This document shows positions 13,197-24,098 of a stretch of DNA of 64,000 bases, one piece after another. Under the pieces are notes generated by a model. It saw nothing but the letters and a program-made list of their open reading frames with translations. It was not told the DNA's origin and did not search any database. Location of the stretch: assembly GCA_003255025.1 (NCBI GenBank), contig QANY01002466.1, positions 248,001 to 312,000 on the forward strand. Direction: 5' to 3'. How positions within the stretch are numbered: position 1 is the stretch's first letter; every line of letters begins with the position of its first letter. The position numbers and the translations under genes were made by a program. This DNA is from Datisca glomerata (lineage: Eukaryota > Streptophyta > Magnoliopsida > Cucurbitales > Datiscaceae).

Positions 13197-13199
13197 ATG

Positions 13200-14016
13200 T
13201 TCTTTTTAACATATGAATTGAAATAAACTTTACGATCTTTGGGGTAATGTCGTACTTCAACATATCATAAAATAGCTGATATTTTTTTATAGAAACTTTA
13301 CAATAATTATGTAATGTGGGTATTGCGTCTTCTTGCTGTCTTGTAATATGTATAGACAACTCATATGTGTGCAAACATAACTTATCGACAAAGCCTTTCG
13401 ACTAACCAATTTTTTAGAGGGAGAGTAGACAGAGCACTTATTATGAAAGATTTGGCGACATTGCGATATTTGAATGTACATGTCGCACTTATTAAGTGTA
13501 ATAAATATTATAAGTGCACCATATGTAGTTGTCGTCAAGATAAGATCTTAAAAAATGAAATTTTTGGGTGTGCACTTCTACTAGATGAAAGAAAGAGTTC
13601 ATTTGTTCTTTAACCAAACTTACATTTTAAATTGTACATCAAGCTTGCATTGCCAAAATACACGATTAGAAATATAAATATACAAAATAATTTCAATTGC
13701 ACGATAAAGATGGACATACAAAACTTATGGAATTAACAAAAATAATAAACATTAATAATAGATGTATCTCCACCTACAAAATACACTGTTATCTGCAAGT
13801 ACTTCAACAGATCACTTTGATAAGTGCGTCAAAACACATTTTAGTAATCATTTAAATAATAATATTTGTGAAAAGAAAAAGATTAAATTTGATATTTTAT
13901 GTAATTATTTCATAAATGTCATATTTGGATTTTTATTTTTATTTTTAATGTATTTTCAGGTTATAAAGAATAACAATGAAAAGAGTTCAAAATGGCCTAA
14001 ACTCTATGTCTCCAGT
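13200..14016. other. Intergenic, no gene seen
   Basis: AT-rich. The ORFs here have no recognisable domains and skewed composition. No repeat structure seen. Confidence 0.5.
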
Positions 14017-16195
14017 TGTTGGAAAACGCGGCGCACGTGCAGTGGAGGCGTGGTGGCTTTTAAGAAAATTATTAAAAATGAATCGTATGTTTTTCGATCA
14101 AACTAAAACAAGCGCAACGCAACAGTTTCTAAAATAAAAAACTTTTACTGAAAACTCTTTTCAATCAGGATCCATTATATATTTATATATTAAATCGAAA
14201 ACATATAAGAATAGGAATCATATACATCTTGTAGTTTAAATCAAACGTTCTCGCATATCAACGATCGTGCGTTCCCACAAACAACGGGCTTCGAGATCCA
14301 CACCAAGATCTTCCAAGTCAATCCCCAAACACACTAAGATATGTGTGAGCACATAAACTAATTCAAAAATACTTTTTTCTGGCTCTATATGTACTCAACA
14401 CATGAGATCTAGAGATTTACTAAGAATGATTAATTTAGTGAGACAACACTCTAAAAGAATATGATGATTGTTCTTTCAGAGTTTTTGATTAACTTTTAAT
14501 TACAGAGAAAAATCACCTTGACATTAACTGTGTTGTTCGATTTGATTATCCAACAGTTCTCAACTCGATTAATTGATTCTCCAATTGATGCCATTAGAAT
14601 AATATATGTATTTTCTAGATAATGACATATCAGATTTTTAGAGATAAACTAAAATAATATTTAATTATAAAATTATCATTGTAGTGGGACCCACTGTAAC
14701 TGTGCAGAACTGCAGTGTCACATGGTACCGTAGTGTGCCATGAGGTATCACAGTGCCTGACGACACTACAGTATTGTACCCTTACTGTTGTAGTGCCACA
14801 TGGCACTACAGTCGCCCATGTCAATATCTGATTCTCAATCAGTGATTGACATGTGACAATTACTGTAAATTAAATATTTATTTTAATCAGATAAATATCT
14901 AGATATCAGTTAATTCAAAATTAACATATCTGATTATCCGTATCAACTAACTTATCTGTTAATTTACAAATAACAAATTTAGTTGATTCAAATTATTATC
15001 TAATAATAATTTATAATTATCTAATTTCACAAATTAGATATTATGTCTCACTCATCGATAATTAAAAATTGATCGGTATAATTATTATTATATATATAAT
15101 TCAATTAATTAATTCTTAATTAATAAATCAACACATAATTATCTCATAATTATGTACATGCCCTAGAATAAAAATTCCTTTTGCAAGCCAGTCCTTTTCT
15201 CATGTCGTGAAATATTCACACCCTAAACTGCGTAGTACATAGATGACTTGAGGACCATACCTATAATCCTAAACTCCAATAAATCATATTATTAAGTAAA
15301 TTTTTAATTAAATAATCTTATTTATTAATTCCATTATTAGAGATTATAGAATGTATTTGCAGAGTATTCTCGTGTAGTTCATTGATATAATCATTTCACG
15401 TAGTTTTGTCCTCCAATTATTGGTTCGTAAATTATAACTGGTTAAAATTACCATTTTACCCTTCTTATTACCTATTAATCCTTAAGTACGATTAATTCAC
15501 TAGTAAACGTTTAATTTATAATCGTTTAATAAATTTGAGCTCAATATTCGTTTGGTTCCAGAAATAACACTTAAGGAAACCAATATACGATCCGTTAGGA
15601 AAACTTGGATTCCTAATCTTTTAAGATCATGTTCCCAACCATCCATATCACTTAATCTTCAAAACAAAAGTCACTAGCTTATATTACAAACAAACATTAA
15701 CGAGTCAATCAAAAGATCTAGAAGACATGTATAAGAGTTCATGACTACTCAAGATTTTGACTGATTTACATATGATCATCAGATTGATGTGTATTAAATT
15801 TTTATGATAAACGGCATGTTAGTAAAGATATTAATTCACATCGGTTCTATCATATATACTCTTATTATATAAAATACATTCACTAAAATGTCTATCCACA
15901 TCAATGATCCGGATCTAGATCACATGCGTGCATAATGTTTAGTGAACCGTACTAGCAGCCATTCATTAAAGATTTCATACTTTAATATGTTACTGACAAT
16001 TCTATTCATTATTTATGATCTTAATCATCTCGTATTAATACAAGATCATAATCTCATTAATGAATATAGAATTTTTAGATATTTATATAAATTATTCAAC
16101 AGTAATTTAGAAGAACAATTATAAGAAAAATGTAATTCCATTAAATTTTATATTAAAATGTCAATACACATGCTTTGAGGGCATTACCCTCAACA
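14017..16195 (-). repeat. Probable solo LTR of a Copia-type retrotransposon
   Basis: On the minus strand the interval starts TGTTGAGGGTAATGCCCTC at 16,195, a start shared by many plant Copia LTRs. It ends ...CCAACA at 14,017, giving TG...CA ends and 2.18 kb. No gag-pol sequence is attached on either side, hence solo. The flanking pentamers (CCAGT left, CTAGC right) agree at only three of five bases, so the target duplication is weak. Inside, 14,690-14,815 carries palindromes such as GTAGTGCCA-CA-TGGCACTAC. I found no second copy in the window to prove the boundaries. Confidence 0.55.
14690..14818. repeat. Cluster of palindromes on a GTAGTG/CACTAC theme
   Basis: Contains GTAGTGCCA-CA-TGGCACTAC (about 14,790-14,812, perfect 9-bp arms, 2-base loop) and GTGGGACCCAC (about 14,685). 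Related half-sites such as GACACTACAG and CCGTAGTGTG also occur. The cluster lies inside the probable solo LTR. Confidence 0.75.
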
Positions 16196-16855
16196 CTAGC
16201 TTCCCTCCAAGTCCCAATGATTAATGGATATTTTCGTTTGGTTACATAAGAAATATAACTCAAGTTTTATAAACTGAAATTCTGTGTTAATTGCTTGATT
16301 CAACCCGAATCTTTCTTGATTAATTACTTTCATTAAACTAAATTTAGAGAACTTGTTCTAGTGTGTTTAAAGGAAAGATTTTAAGTAAAGAACTTATTTT
16401 ACTTAACGACAAGATAAGGAAAAAACAAGATAATCAAACTTATGATTGTTTTAAGGTTGTTACTTTGAAAGATTGAGAAAGTTGATTCTGATTATTGACT
16501 ATTGTCATATTTCTAGAAGTGGAGAATGAATCATTAACCATATTTCTTATCATGTCCTTAACTCCTTAAATCTTTCTTTTCTTAGTTTTAGTTTCTAATT
16601 TTATTTTCTTTTGCTTTCTTTACGTATCAAACAATCTCCAAATCCCCATATTTTATATTCATATTGTTTAGAGTGTCATTAGCGTGTCTACGAGTTTTCG
16701 TTCAATTTTGTTGAGTCTAAGTTGGATTTTTAATCTCATTTTAATTTCTGGTCAGTATAGAGTCTTGTGTTTATCTTGTGTCAATAACAATTAATTAGAA
16801 ACAATCTCCTATGAGAATGACCATTGCTTGCTATCATACTCAATAATGATCATAT
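16196..16855. other. Intergenic, no gene seen
   Basis: AT-rich. No ORF, RNA gene or repeat I can support. Confidence 0.5.
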
Positions 16856-17275
16856 TTATTGCAAAGATTTAAGTTGGTACACTTTTGTGCATACCATACT
16901 ACAGACACATATCTCTACACCATTAATCCATTGATAAACCATGAAACAATCATCAGCATCAGCAACACCACAACCACAAGCCACAATTTCTAAAGTTTTT
17001 AGGAAACCGTGACTTTTGTCCTCCAAAAGCTTCAGTGCCTGCTTAAGAACTTCAAGTTCTTCTACGACCACTTTCAAATTTTCCTTTAGAACTCCCTTTT
17101 CATCTTCAATCACCTCCAAGTTTTTCTTCTTGAATGGATATTTCAGAGCCAACATCATCTTCAGACCATGAGAAGATGTCACAAGCATGATATTCTTCAT
17201 GTTATCGATTAAATTATTAGACATCCAAGTTATGTGCAACAAATAAATAATAAAAAATATAGCATCTATAACCAC
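16856..17275 (-). CDS. Uncharacterised 139-codon ORF with a coiled-coil-like segment
   Basis: Open minus-strand frame. Residues about 48-95 are Lys/Glu/Leu-rich with a heptad-like spacing ('ENLKVVVEELEVLKQALKLLEDK'-type composition). A hydrophobic N-terminus and a Cys-rich tail flank this segment. I do not recognise a family. It may be a fragment of a longer coiled-coil protein or a chance ORF in TE-rich DNA. No exon neighbours were found. Confidence 0.2.
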   Translation of the reverse strand: MVIDAIFFIIYLLHITWMSNNLIDNMKNIMLVTSSHGLKMMLALKYPFKKKNLEVIEDEKGVLKENLKVVVEELEVLKQALKLLEDKSHGFLKTLEIVACGCGVADADDCFMVYQWINGVEICVCSMVCTKVYQLKSLQ

Positions 17276-17550
17276 CCATTACCGAGTATATATAATAAAA
17301 TCTTTGACTAAGGTTCTGGGGTCATGATATCTTTGCTCTGATAAAGAATCCTACAGTGACATAATGGTCGAAAGAACATAGCATTAGTAGGGTGTCTAGA
17401 GACACTTGAACTTGACCTGCTTCTATAAGGGATATCGTGCAAACTCGTGAGAGTTGAATAAAAGATAATTAGAAAAGATAATAAAATAAAATGAGTAGAC
17501 AAAAAGCTTTAAAAAATTTAGGCCGGGCATAAAAGGTTACCTAGGTTTGC

Positions 17551-19345
17551 GAAATGGGAGATAGAAGTAAAATAAATGCGAGGGTGTGACTTTAAAAATG
17601 AATTTTTGAAAAATGTTGGTGGGCATGAGATTTAAGTTAGGTTTTAATAATTTTTTACCATCTAAACCTTCACATTAACCAAAGCAATAATCCACATCCC
17701 TTTTATTTTGTGCTTATCTAATCCCAGGTCCACATTTGTTCACATGTCCCTCAAAAGTCACTAATCCATTTTCAACTCTTAGCAATGAGGCCTTGTATAA
17801 ACATTTTTTTCAATAAAATGTCTTATCATATGCCAAGTCGACTATGTAACGCTCAATTATCAATGGCTTCCTAAGGATGTTTTAACATGAAGTCTTCAAG
17901 CATAAAAGTGATACAGAAAATTACCTAAGTGTAGAGATCCATTCAAACTTGGCATCATCCCCCCCCTCTCTTCCTGACTCTCTCTCTTCCTCTCTCTCTC
18001 ATTCACATCACTTTATATGTGAAAAGCATAAATAATTTAATTTACTAAGTGAAATTATGGTTTGAGAGAAAAAAATAGTTTTCACCCTTACTAAAAAAGA
18101 AGATAATTGCCTTAAAAGATTCAACATGAAAAAAATCATTGAATAATTAATTATCAAGAGTAAAGAAAGTAAAATATTAATGCAAAATTATCTTATGAGA
18201 GAAAAAATTTATCTGAGATTCATCACCCATCATCGACAAACCCATCCCCTATAGTGGTGAAACCTATCCCCAATATTGTAAACCATAAGCTATATAACTC
18301 TTACACCCAAAAATAAATCTTGATGAAATGGAGATGATATTTTCCTTGATCGAAATGTAGGGGCTGTCTCCTATGGGTGTTTGTTCAATTAAGACATGTG
18401 AGCTCTCTTCAAACTGAGTTTTCTTTGCTTTAAAGAGGGAGAGAAGAACAATATGATTTCATCACCTAAGCTTGAAGTCTTCAAATGTGAACTTGAAGTC
18501 TACAAGTGTGATTTTGAAGTCTTCAAGAATTACCTTGAATTGTGAGATAGAAGTAAAACAAATACGAGATGGTTTGACTTTAAAAATGAAGTTTTGAAAT
18601 ATTTTGTGGGCCGGAGATTTATGTTAGGTTTTATAATTATATTTTTTTATCATCTAAAACACCTACATTGACCAAAGAAATAGTCCACATCTCTTCTTAT
18701 TATTTTCTTATCTAATCTCAGGTCCACATTTGTTCACTTTTCCCTCAAAAGTCGGTAATCCACTTTCTGCTCTTAGCATGTGGCATTGTATAAACTTTTT
18801 TCATAAATGTCTAATAATATGTTAAGTCAACTACTTAAAACTCAATTATCAATGGCTTCCTCAAGAAGCTTTAACATGGAGTCTTCAAGCAAAACACATA
18901 TACAAAGAGTTGCCTAAGTACATAGACCCATTCAAACTTGACATCATCCACCATTATCTATCTATATATCTATCTCTCTCTTCCTATTTCTCTCTTCCTA
19001 TTTCTCTCTCATTCACAACACTTTATATATGAGAACATAAATTTTTTAGTTTCTAAATGAAATTATGGTTTAAAAGAAAAATTTATTTCACTCGTACTAA
19101 AGAATAAGATAATTGCCTTAGAAGATTCAACATGAAAAACATCACCAAATAATTAATTATCAAGAGTAAAGAAAAATATCAATGCAAAATTATCTCATAA
19201 GAGAATAAAATAATTGACATTTTCCTTATTCAAAATGCATGGGCTGTATCCTATTGGTGTTTGTTTAATTAAGATAGGTTAGCTATCTTCAATCTGAGCT
19301 TTTTTTTTGCTTTAAAGAGGGAGGGAAGAATAGCATGAGTTCAAC
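17551..19345. repeat. Direct tandem duplication, period about 990 bp
   Basis: The segment starting GAGATAGAAGTAAAATAAAT (about 17,551) is repeated from about 18,543. Shared landmarks in order include GTCCACATTTGTTCAC, AATTATCAATGGCTTCCT, CATTCAAACTTG.CATCATCC, a CT-rich microsatellite, CACTTTATAT and GTTTGTT.AATTAAGA. Both copies run into the 21-bp CTTGAAG-T-CTTCAAG family at their right ends. Divergence is substantial, so the duplication is not recent. Confidence 0.85.
18470..18542. repeat. 21-bp palindromic repeat cluster B (short)
   Basis: About three to four degenerate 21-bp units (CTTGAAGTCTTCAA, CTTGAAGTCTACAAG, TTGAAGTCTTCAAG) at the right end of the first ~990-bp duplicate. Confidence 0.8.
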
Positions 19346-20270
19346 ATGTGACCCTGAAGTCTTCAAGTATGCACTCGAAGTCTACCAGTGCGACGTTGAA
19401 GTCTTCAAGAATTACCTAGAAGTCTTCAAGAATGACCTTGATGTCTTCAAGAATGATCTTGCAATCTTCAAGTGGTACTTGACGTCTCCAAGTTTGCACC
19501 TGAAGACTTCTAGTGTGATATTGCACATTGAAGTCTTAACTATGACCTTGAAGTCTTCAAGTGTGACCTTGAAGTCTTTAAGTGTGTAATTCATGACATC
19601 AAGTCTAAAATTGCAGACTTCAAGTCTGAACTTGAATATGTCAAGTAAATAGGTTCCTGAAAACTTCACATATCTACTTGATGCTGAAAAAGCCTTCACT
19701 TTAACTATTGACTTGAAGACTTAAATTATAATGGCTTGAGGTTTAACATTTCCCTCATTTTGGTCGAACAATCTTCAAAATTTGAGTTTCTTCTGTATTC
19801 AAAATTTCGATTGTCATATAGCTTACGTGAACACTTCAAATCTGAAGTCTTACAATGTGACCCTAAAGTTTTCATACGTGACCTTGAAGTCTTCTAGTGT
19901 GCACTTCAAGAGGTCAAGGTCAAAATTAAATACTTCACATATGAGCTTGAAGACTTCAAGTAGATAGGTTGAACATTCCAAGTATGAACTTGAAGACGTC
20001 GAGTGGATAAGTTTCTTTAAGACTACATGTTTCTAATCGATGCCTTCAAGTCATCCCTTGAAGACTTCACTTCAATTATTCACTTGAGGCTCAATCGTCA
20101 ATGACTTTCTCAATAATCATTAACATGGCTTTCATTTTGCTATTCCATCTTCTAAATGTTTTAGTTGTAACTATCTTGATTATATAGCTAGGTTACATGA
20201 AGACTTTAAGTCTGAACTTGAAGTCTTCAAGGGTAACGTTGGAGTCTTCAATGGTCAAGTTTTCCTTGAA
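19340..20270. repeat. 21-bp palindromic repeat cluster C (largest)
   Basis: Units spaced 21 bp apart run from about 19,355 to 19,600. Degenerate ones resume at 19,830-20,000 and 20,190-20,265. The cluster is interrupted by the ~220-bp segment shared with 10,430-10,660. A run near 19,400-19,470 encodes a 7-residue period (EVFKNDL-like) on one strand and a different period on the other. Every good unit has the imperfect dyad CTTGAAG-T-CTTCAAG. I see no promoter, start context or exon that would make this a gene. Confidence 0.88.
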
Positions 20271-20984
20271 GAATCAATTACAAATTGCTTCCCCAAGAAA
20301 CTTTAACATTTCCCTCATTTTCGTCATTCCATCTTCCAATTTTTTAGTTTTCGTTCAATATTTTGAGTATTCAATTTTGTACCCATACCAGTATAAGGTG
20401 TTTATTTAGCAAGAGATCTCTCTTCACCCGATGATTTAAGGGTAAAATTTACTCTTATTGTTAGAGATTAATAAAATTGATATGGATGGACCAACCTATC
20501 TTTCCGTTCAATTCTTGCAGAAGTATCACTCAATGAGGAGAACAAAATCTCATACAGAAGACATTTCTTTTCTTGTAGTAGCCACTCTATCACTAATAAA
20601 GTATGTTTTACTAATGATGTCATAAATATTTTGAAAAATGTTCACTAACAACAAACAAAAACTTTAAACAAAAGCATAAAAGAAATTTAAATAAAAAAAA
20701 CACAAACACTTTAAGAGTTTCAAACAATGTTTATACCTAATGTACTATGAGAGGAAGATAAGAACTCGACTGATGAGACGGTGGCTGACGACTAGCGGTG
20801 AACTGAGGTGAATTGAGGCTTGCGGATGGCTGGGGAGGAAGGAGAGAATTTGGGGAAGAGAGAATGTTGTGATGAGAGAAAAATGAAGAAAAAATGGGTA
20901 TAAAGGAAAAAACCAGCGCTGGAATAATGACGGGAGGGCAAGAAGAACTTGCCTCTTTAAGAAGAGAGTTCATGCCCCATCTCA
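20271..20984. other. No gene seen
   Basis: The Ser/Pro-rich minus-strand ORF at 20,988-20,737 has low-complexity composition and no known domain. I leave it unannotated. Confidence 0.45.
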
Positions 20985-21345
20985 TCATACACGTTATCAG
21001 ACCTCTTTGACATAAATAGGTATGTAACCTCTTAAAAAACCTTGTGAATGAGGTCCTATCTGACCTCGTTCGACGAGGTATTTAGGACCTTGTATGAGTG
21101 GTCGGTCCTAAGACATCGTATTTTGAAAGCACGAGGTCCATATTGACACCTCTATTGACCTCATGTTTTGAAAACACGAGGTGTATAAATGAGACCTCTA
21201 TGGACCTCGTGTTTTGAACACAAAGTTGCGTTTGCATGGAACTCATGTTTTCAAAACACTTCTCTTCTCTCTCCATGTAGACAACTTTCTCCATATAGAT
21301 AGGTGAGGGAACACTATAAATCGTCTTTTGAAAAGGCGATTTCAC
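20985..21345. repeat. GACCTCG/CGAGGTC inverted-repeat cluster
   Basis: At least ten GACCTC or GAGGTC half-sites occur in both orientations, including GACCTCGTTCGACGAGGT (about 21,061-21,078) and TCATGTTTTGAAAACACGA (about 21,164). Dense alternating short motifs of this kind are typical of the subterminal region of CACTA or MULE elements. I could not locate a terminus. Confidence 0.6.
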
Positions 21346-21589
21346 TTACATGATGAAAAATGTATTAGTTTGAGGAGAAAACCATTTAATAGTTTGTATT
21401 AAAATAATATTAAAAATAAAAGAAATCCTTTGGAATAAACTGAAATTGTGCTTTATTCAATAATTATGTATTTAAGCATAAGCATCAAAATGCATCAGTT
21501 TGATGCAATATCAACATTTTGGGATTTTTGTGTATTCTACAGTAATTTTGAAAAATAATAATTAAAATACGATACTTTTGAAACTAATT

Positions 21590-21755
21590 CCAAAAGTAAG
21601 GTAGTTTTGAACACCTATGACGAATGCGTCTTTGCCAAAGACGCCTTCGTGGTGGCGTGGCCCAAATATAGGCCACGCAGAAGGCGTCTTTTGTAAAAGA
21701 TGCCTTCACTAATAGTGGAAGGCATCTTTTGCAAAGACGCCTTCCACATTTTCCT
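21590..21755. repeat. Left subterminal hairpin block (GAAGGCGTC family)
   Basis: Contains GCGTCTTTGCCAAAGACGC (perfect arms), GCGTGGCC-CAAATATA-GGCCACGC (8-bp arms) and GAAGGC.TCTTTTGCAAAGACGCCTTC-type repeats. The same motif set recurs at 23,600-23,745. Confidence 0.85.
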
Positions 21756-22113
21756 TTAATAGCCACAACCTACGATTTTTAACAAACAGATGTAAGAAGC
21801 AGAAGTTTATCTCAGCCCGCAAAGAAGAAGACAACCCCTCAACCCACGAACAAGCCGCCCCTTCCCCACCGCTGTTCACCGTCGATTGTGGTCGAAGTTT
21901 TACAGTCATTTCGCCGGTATTATATATCTCACTCTCATTCATAAAAAAAATTCTCAATCTTTCAAATCACTAGCAAGAACTCCTTAAACCCTACGTATAT
22001 TCCAAAAAAATTTAATCTCTTAAAATTGTTCTTCAAATCTTGAAATTGTTCATTTTTTATGAATGTTGTATGGATATATTTCATTAATTTTGTAATATCT
22101 CTCTTTAATTTAA

Positions 22114-23394
22114 AGACTTCCAGTTGATGGGATGACGGTAACAGGTAGTGCACATCGAGCTGGGCCTAGTATATGTGAAGATTTGCTAGGATTTTTACCA
22201 GGTACACGTGATTTATAAAGATCAAGTTTACTTATGATGTGTTTGACTGCACATCCCCCATTATTTGATGATGATGGCGAGCTTTATGTGCAACGTTATG
22301 CACGTGCATATATTCTGCAACTTATCGAAGGTACCCTTTTTTGTGATAAGTCAAACATTAAGGTGCATTTGACATTCTTGCATTTACTAGAAGAGTTTAT
22401 TAAGGCTGTTCAGTATAGTTAGGGTAGTGCATGCCTTGCATGTTTGTATAGGGAGATGTGCAAAGTTAGCCATAAGAATGCTTCTGATATTGCTGGCCCA
22501 CTAGCATTACTGCAATTATGAGCATGAGACTGATTTCCACATTTGGCACCAGTGAGGTTGCAACGGGCGAGACATGATAATGTCGGGGAAGGTGGACTTC
22601 CACTGTCACCTCCTCCTTTGGGTATACAGCAAGTCAACTCGTTTGATTATTATATATGTATGTTATCATTTACATGTATTTAACTGTGTAATTTATCTCA
22701 TAGATGGAGATATGTTTTTAGTCTCACAGAGAGCTTCACGCATGTTCTTGAAGTGTATCGATTTGCATTAGACGGACAAACTCCAGATTAGGTAATACTA
22801 TGCTTTTTATTTATAACATAGGTAATACTCGGGTTTTTTCATATTATTTATAATTATGGCAACCTTAATGGTATTATCCACACAGTTCCTGAATTTTGCA
22901 TCATGCACGGAGATGTACGGTGGTCTGTCTCTTCCCTCATTTGCTTTCATATAGTGGAATGACATCGACCAGATCGTGTTCTAAGACAATTCAGTATGAT
23001 TCAACGTGTGCTCGAGCCACGTGATACCGAAAGATGGTTGCATGACATCGACTTAAGGGGGAGAAATGAACTAAATTGGGGCACCAACCTTTTATACATA
23101 TGGAGGTGAGCCAGTGACTCAACTTGGTTACATTTCTGAATCATTTCACCAACCTCAACGGCGTAGAGGAGGACGAGCTGATGCTCTTAGAGGAGGAGGT
23201 ACCCAAAACTCGTCTATTGTGGAAGATGCTCCTATTGTGGATGAAGACCCGCCTATTGTAGAGGAAACACAACTATTATAGAGGAAGAAAGTCCCATCAC
23301 AAGTAACTCAATTACAAACATATGAAAGTCGTCCAAGAAGAATAAAAAGACGACCACCGTGTGGAAAGTTATGGATTTATATTTTTTGTATTTA
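22114..23394 (+). pseudogene. Plant mobile domain (PMD, MAIN-like) protein, degenerate
   Basis: Consecutive plus-strand frames give the PMD signature order: 'LPVDGMTVTGS' and 'EDLLGFLPG' (22,117-22,205), then 'YARAYILQLIEGTLF' and 'LHLLEEFI' (22,290-22,400). Next are 'GSACLACLYREMCK' (22,422-22,463), 'FTHVLEVYRFALDGQTPD' (22,730-22,790) and the C-terminal 'IVEWHRPDRVLRQFSMIQ' region (22,950-23,000). A tail with 'FHQPQRRRGGRADAL' and 'PRRIKRR' ends it. Stops and frame changes occur from residue ~35 onward, and one or two introns are likely. Intact relatives in the MAIN/MAIL clade act in genome stability and silencing; transposon-borne copies have no defined function. This copy is dead. Confidence 0.88.
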
Positions 23395-23589
23395 GATTTT
23401 TATAGAATAATATAAAATGTATTTGGATTTTTGTAACGATGCATATTGGAGTTGCAATGGTGTCTTGAGTTAAATTTGTTAAAAATGTGTGCTGTCCATT
23501 GAGAATGTGTGGTAAAGTTATAGAATGTTCTGCAGGATGTGATTTTTGTATCCAGGTTAGATTGTTGATGATCTTTATATGCAGGGGAG

Positions 23590-23862
23590 TTGGGTAACAC
23601 TGAAGACGTCTTTGCAAAAGGCGCCTTGGAGCTAATAAGCTAAAGACGTTTTTTACAAAGACGCATTTAACTTGCATTGAAGGTGTCTTTTGTAAAGATG
23701 ACTTTGACCAACTGGAAGTCGTCTTTACAAAAGACGCCTTCCAACATAATCAAAACGACCTTAATTTTGAAATTAATTTCAAAACTATCGTATTTAAAAA
23801 AAATTTAAAAACACATTAATCTGGAAAATTCCCCAAAATTTTGCACGGCTGAATGTAAGAGC
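23590..23862. repeat. Right subterminal hairpin block and inverted terminus of the PMD element
   Basis: GACGTCTTTGCAAAAGGCGCC, AAAGACGTTTTTTACAAAGACG and GTCGTCTTTACAAAAGACGCC repeat the left-end motif set. The distal ~100 bp is the inverted counterpart of 21,509-21,620. Confidence 0.82.
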
Positions 23863-24098
23863 TTTTCTAGTTATAATAAATTTTTAATACTAGTTTAAAA
23901 AAAAACAAAATAAGCATGGAGAGGATCATGTCAGAAAATTTTAAACCACAAAAATTTCTTGAATAGGCGCTTAAAGATGCTAGCTTGAGCGATGAGCAAC
24001 TTTTTCTAGGGTTTTGCGGGAAAATCCCTGATTATCAAAGATATGCAGAATTAGTGCTTCACATAGAGAAAAGAGGGAGAAGGGGGAGAGATTCATTC

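Larger units (their letters stand above)
21509..23862 (+). mobile_element. TIR element carrying a plant mobile domain (PMD) gene
   Basis: The two ends are long, diverged inverted repeats. AAATACGATACTTTTGAAAC near 21,565 and its neighbours match, inverted, the segment around 23,795-23,760. The outermost AACATTTTGGG and CCCCAAAATTTT (23,847) pair as well. Inside each end are hairpin-rich blocks built on GACGCCTTC/GAAGGCGTC. The cargo is a decayed PMD gene on the plus strand. PMD genes are known to travel in plant DNA transposons, often Mutator-like ones. I found no transposase here and no clear target duplication, so I leave the superfamily open and the ends are accurate to about 10-20 bp. The right end lies about 240 bp upstream of the SHH1 ATG. 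Confidence 0.82.

Noticed and set aside
13171..13200. Helitron 3' end
   Set aside because: A hairpin is present but no CTRR terminus follows at the right distance on either strand.
20737..20988. Ser/Pro-rich 83-codon ORF
   Set aside because: Low complexity, no homology or splice evidence, and adjacent to a repeat cluster.
23985..24098. Longer SHH1 N-terminus from the in-frame ATG at 23,985
   Set aside because: It would add 38 residues not typical of the family, whose members start a few residues before the homeodomain. Kept only as an alternative.
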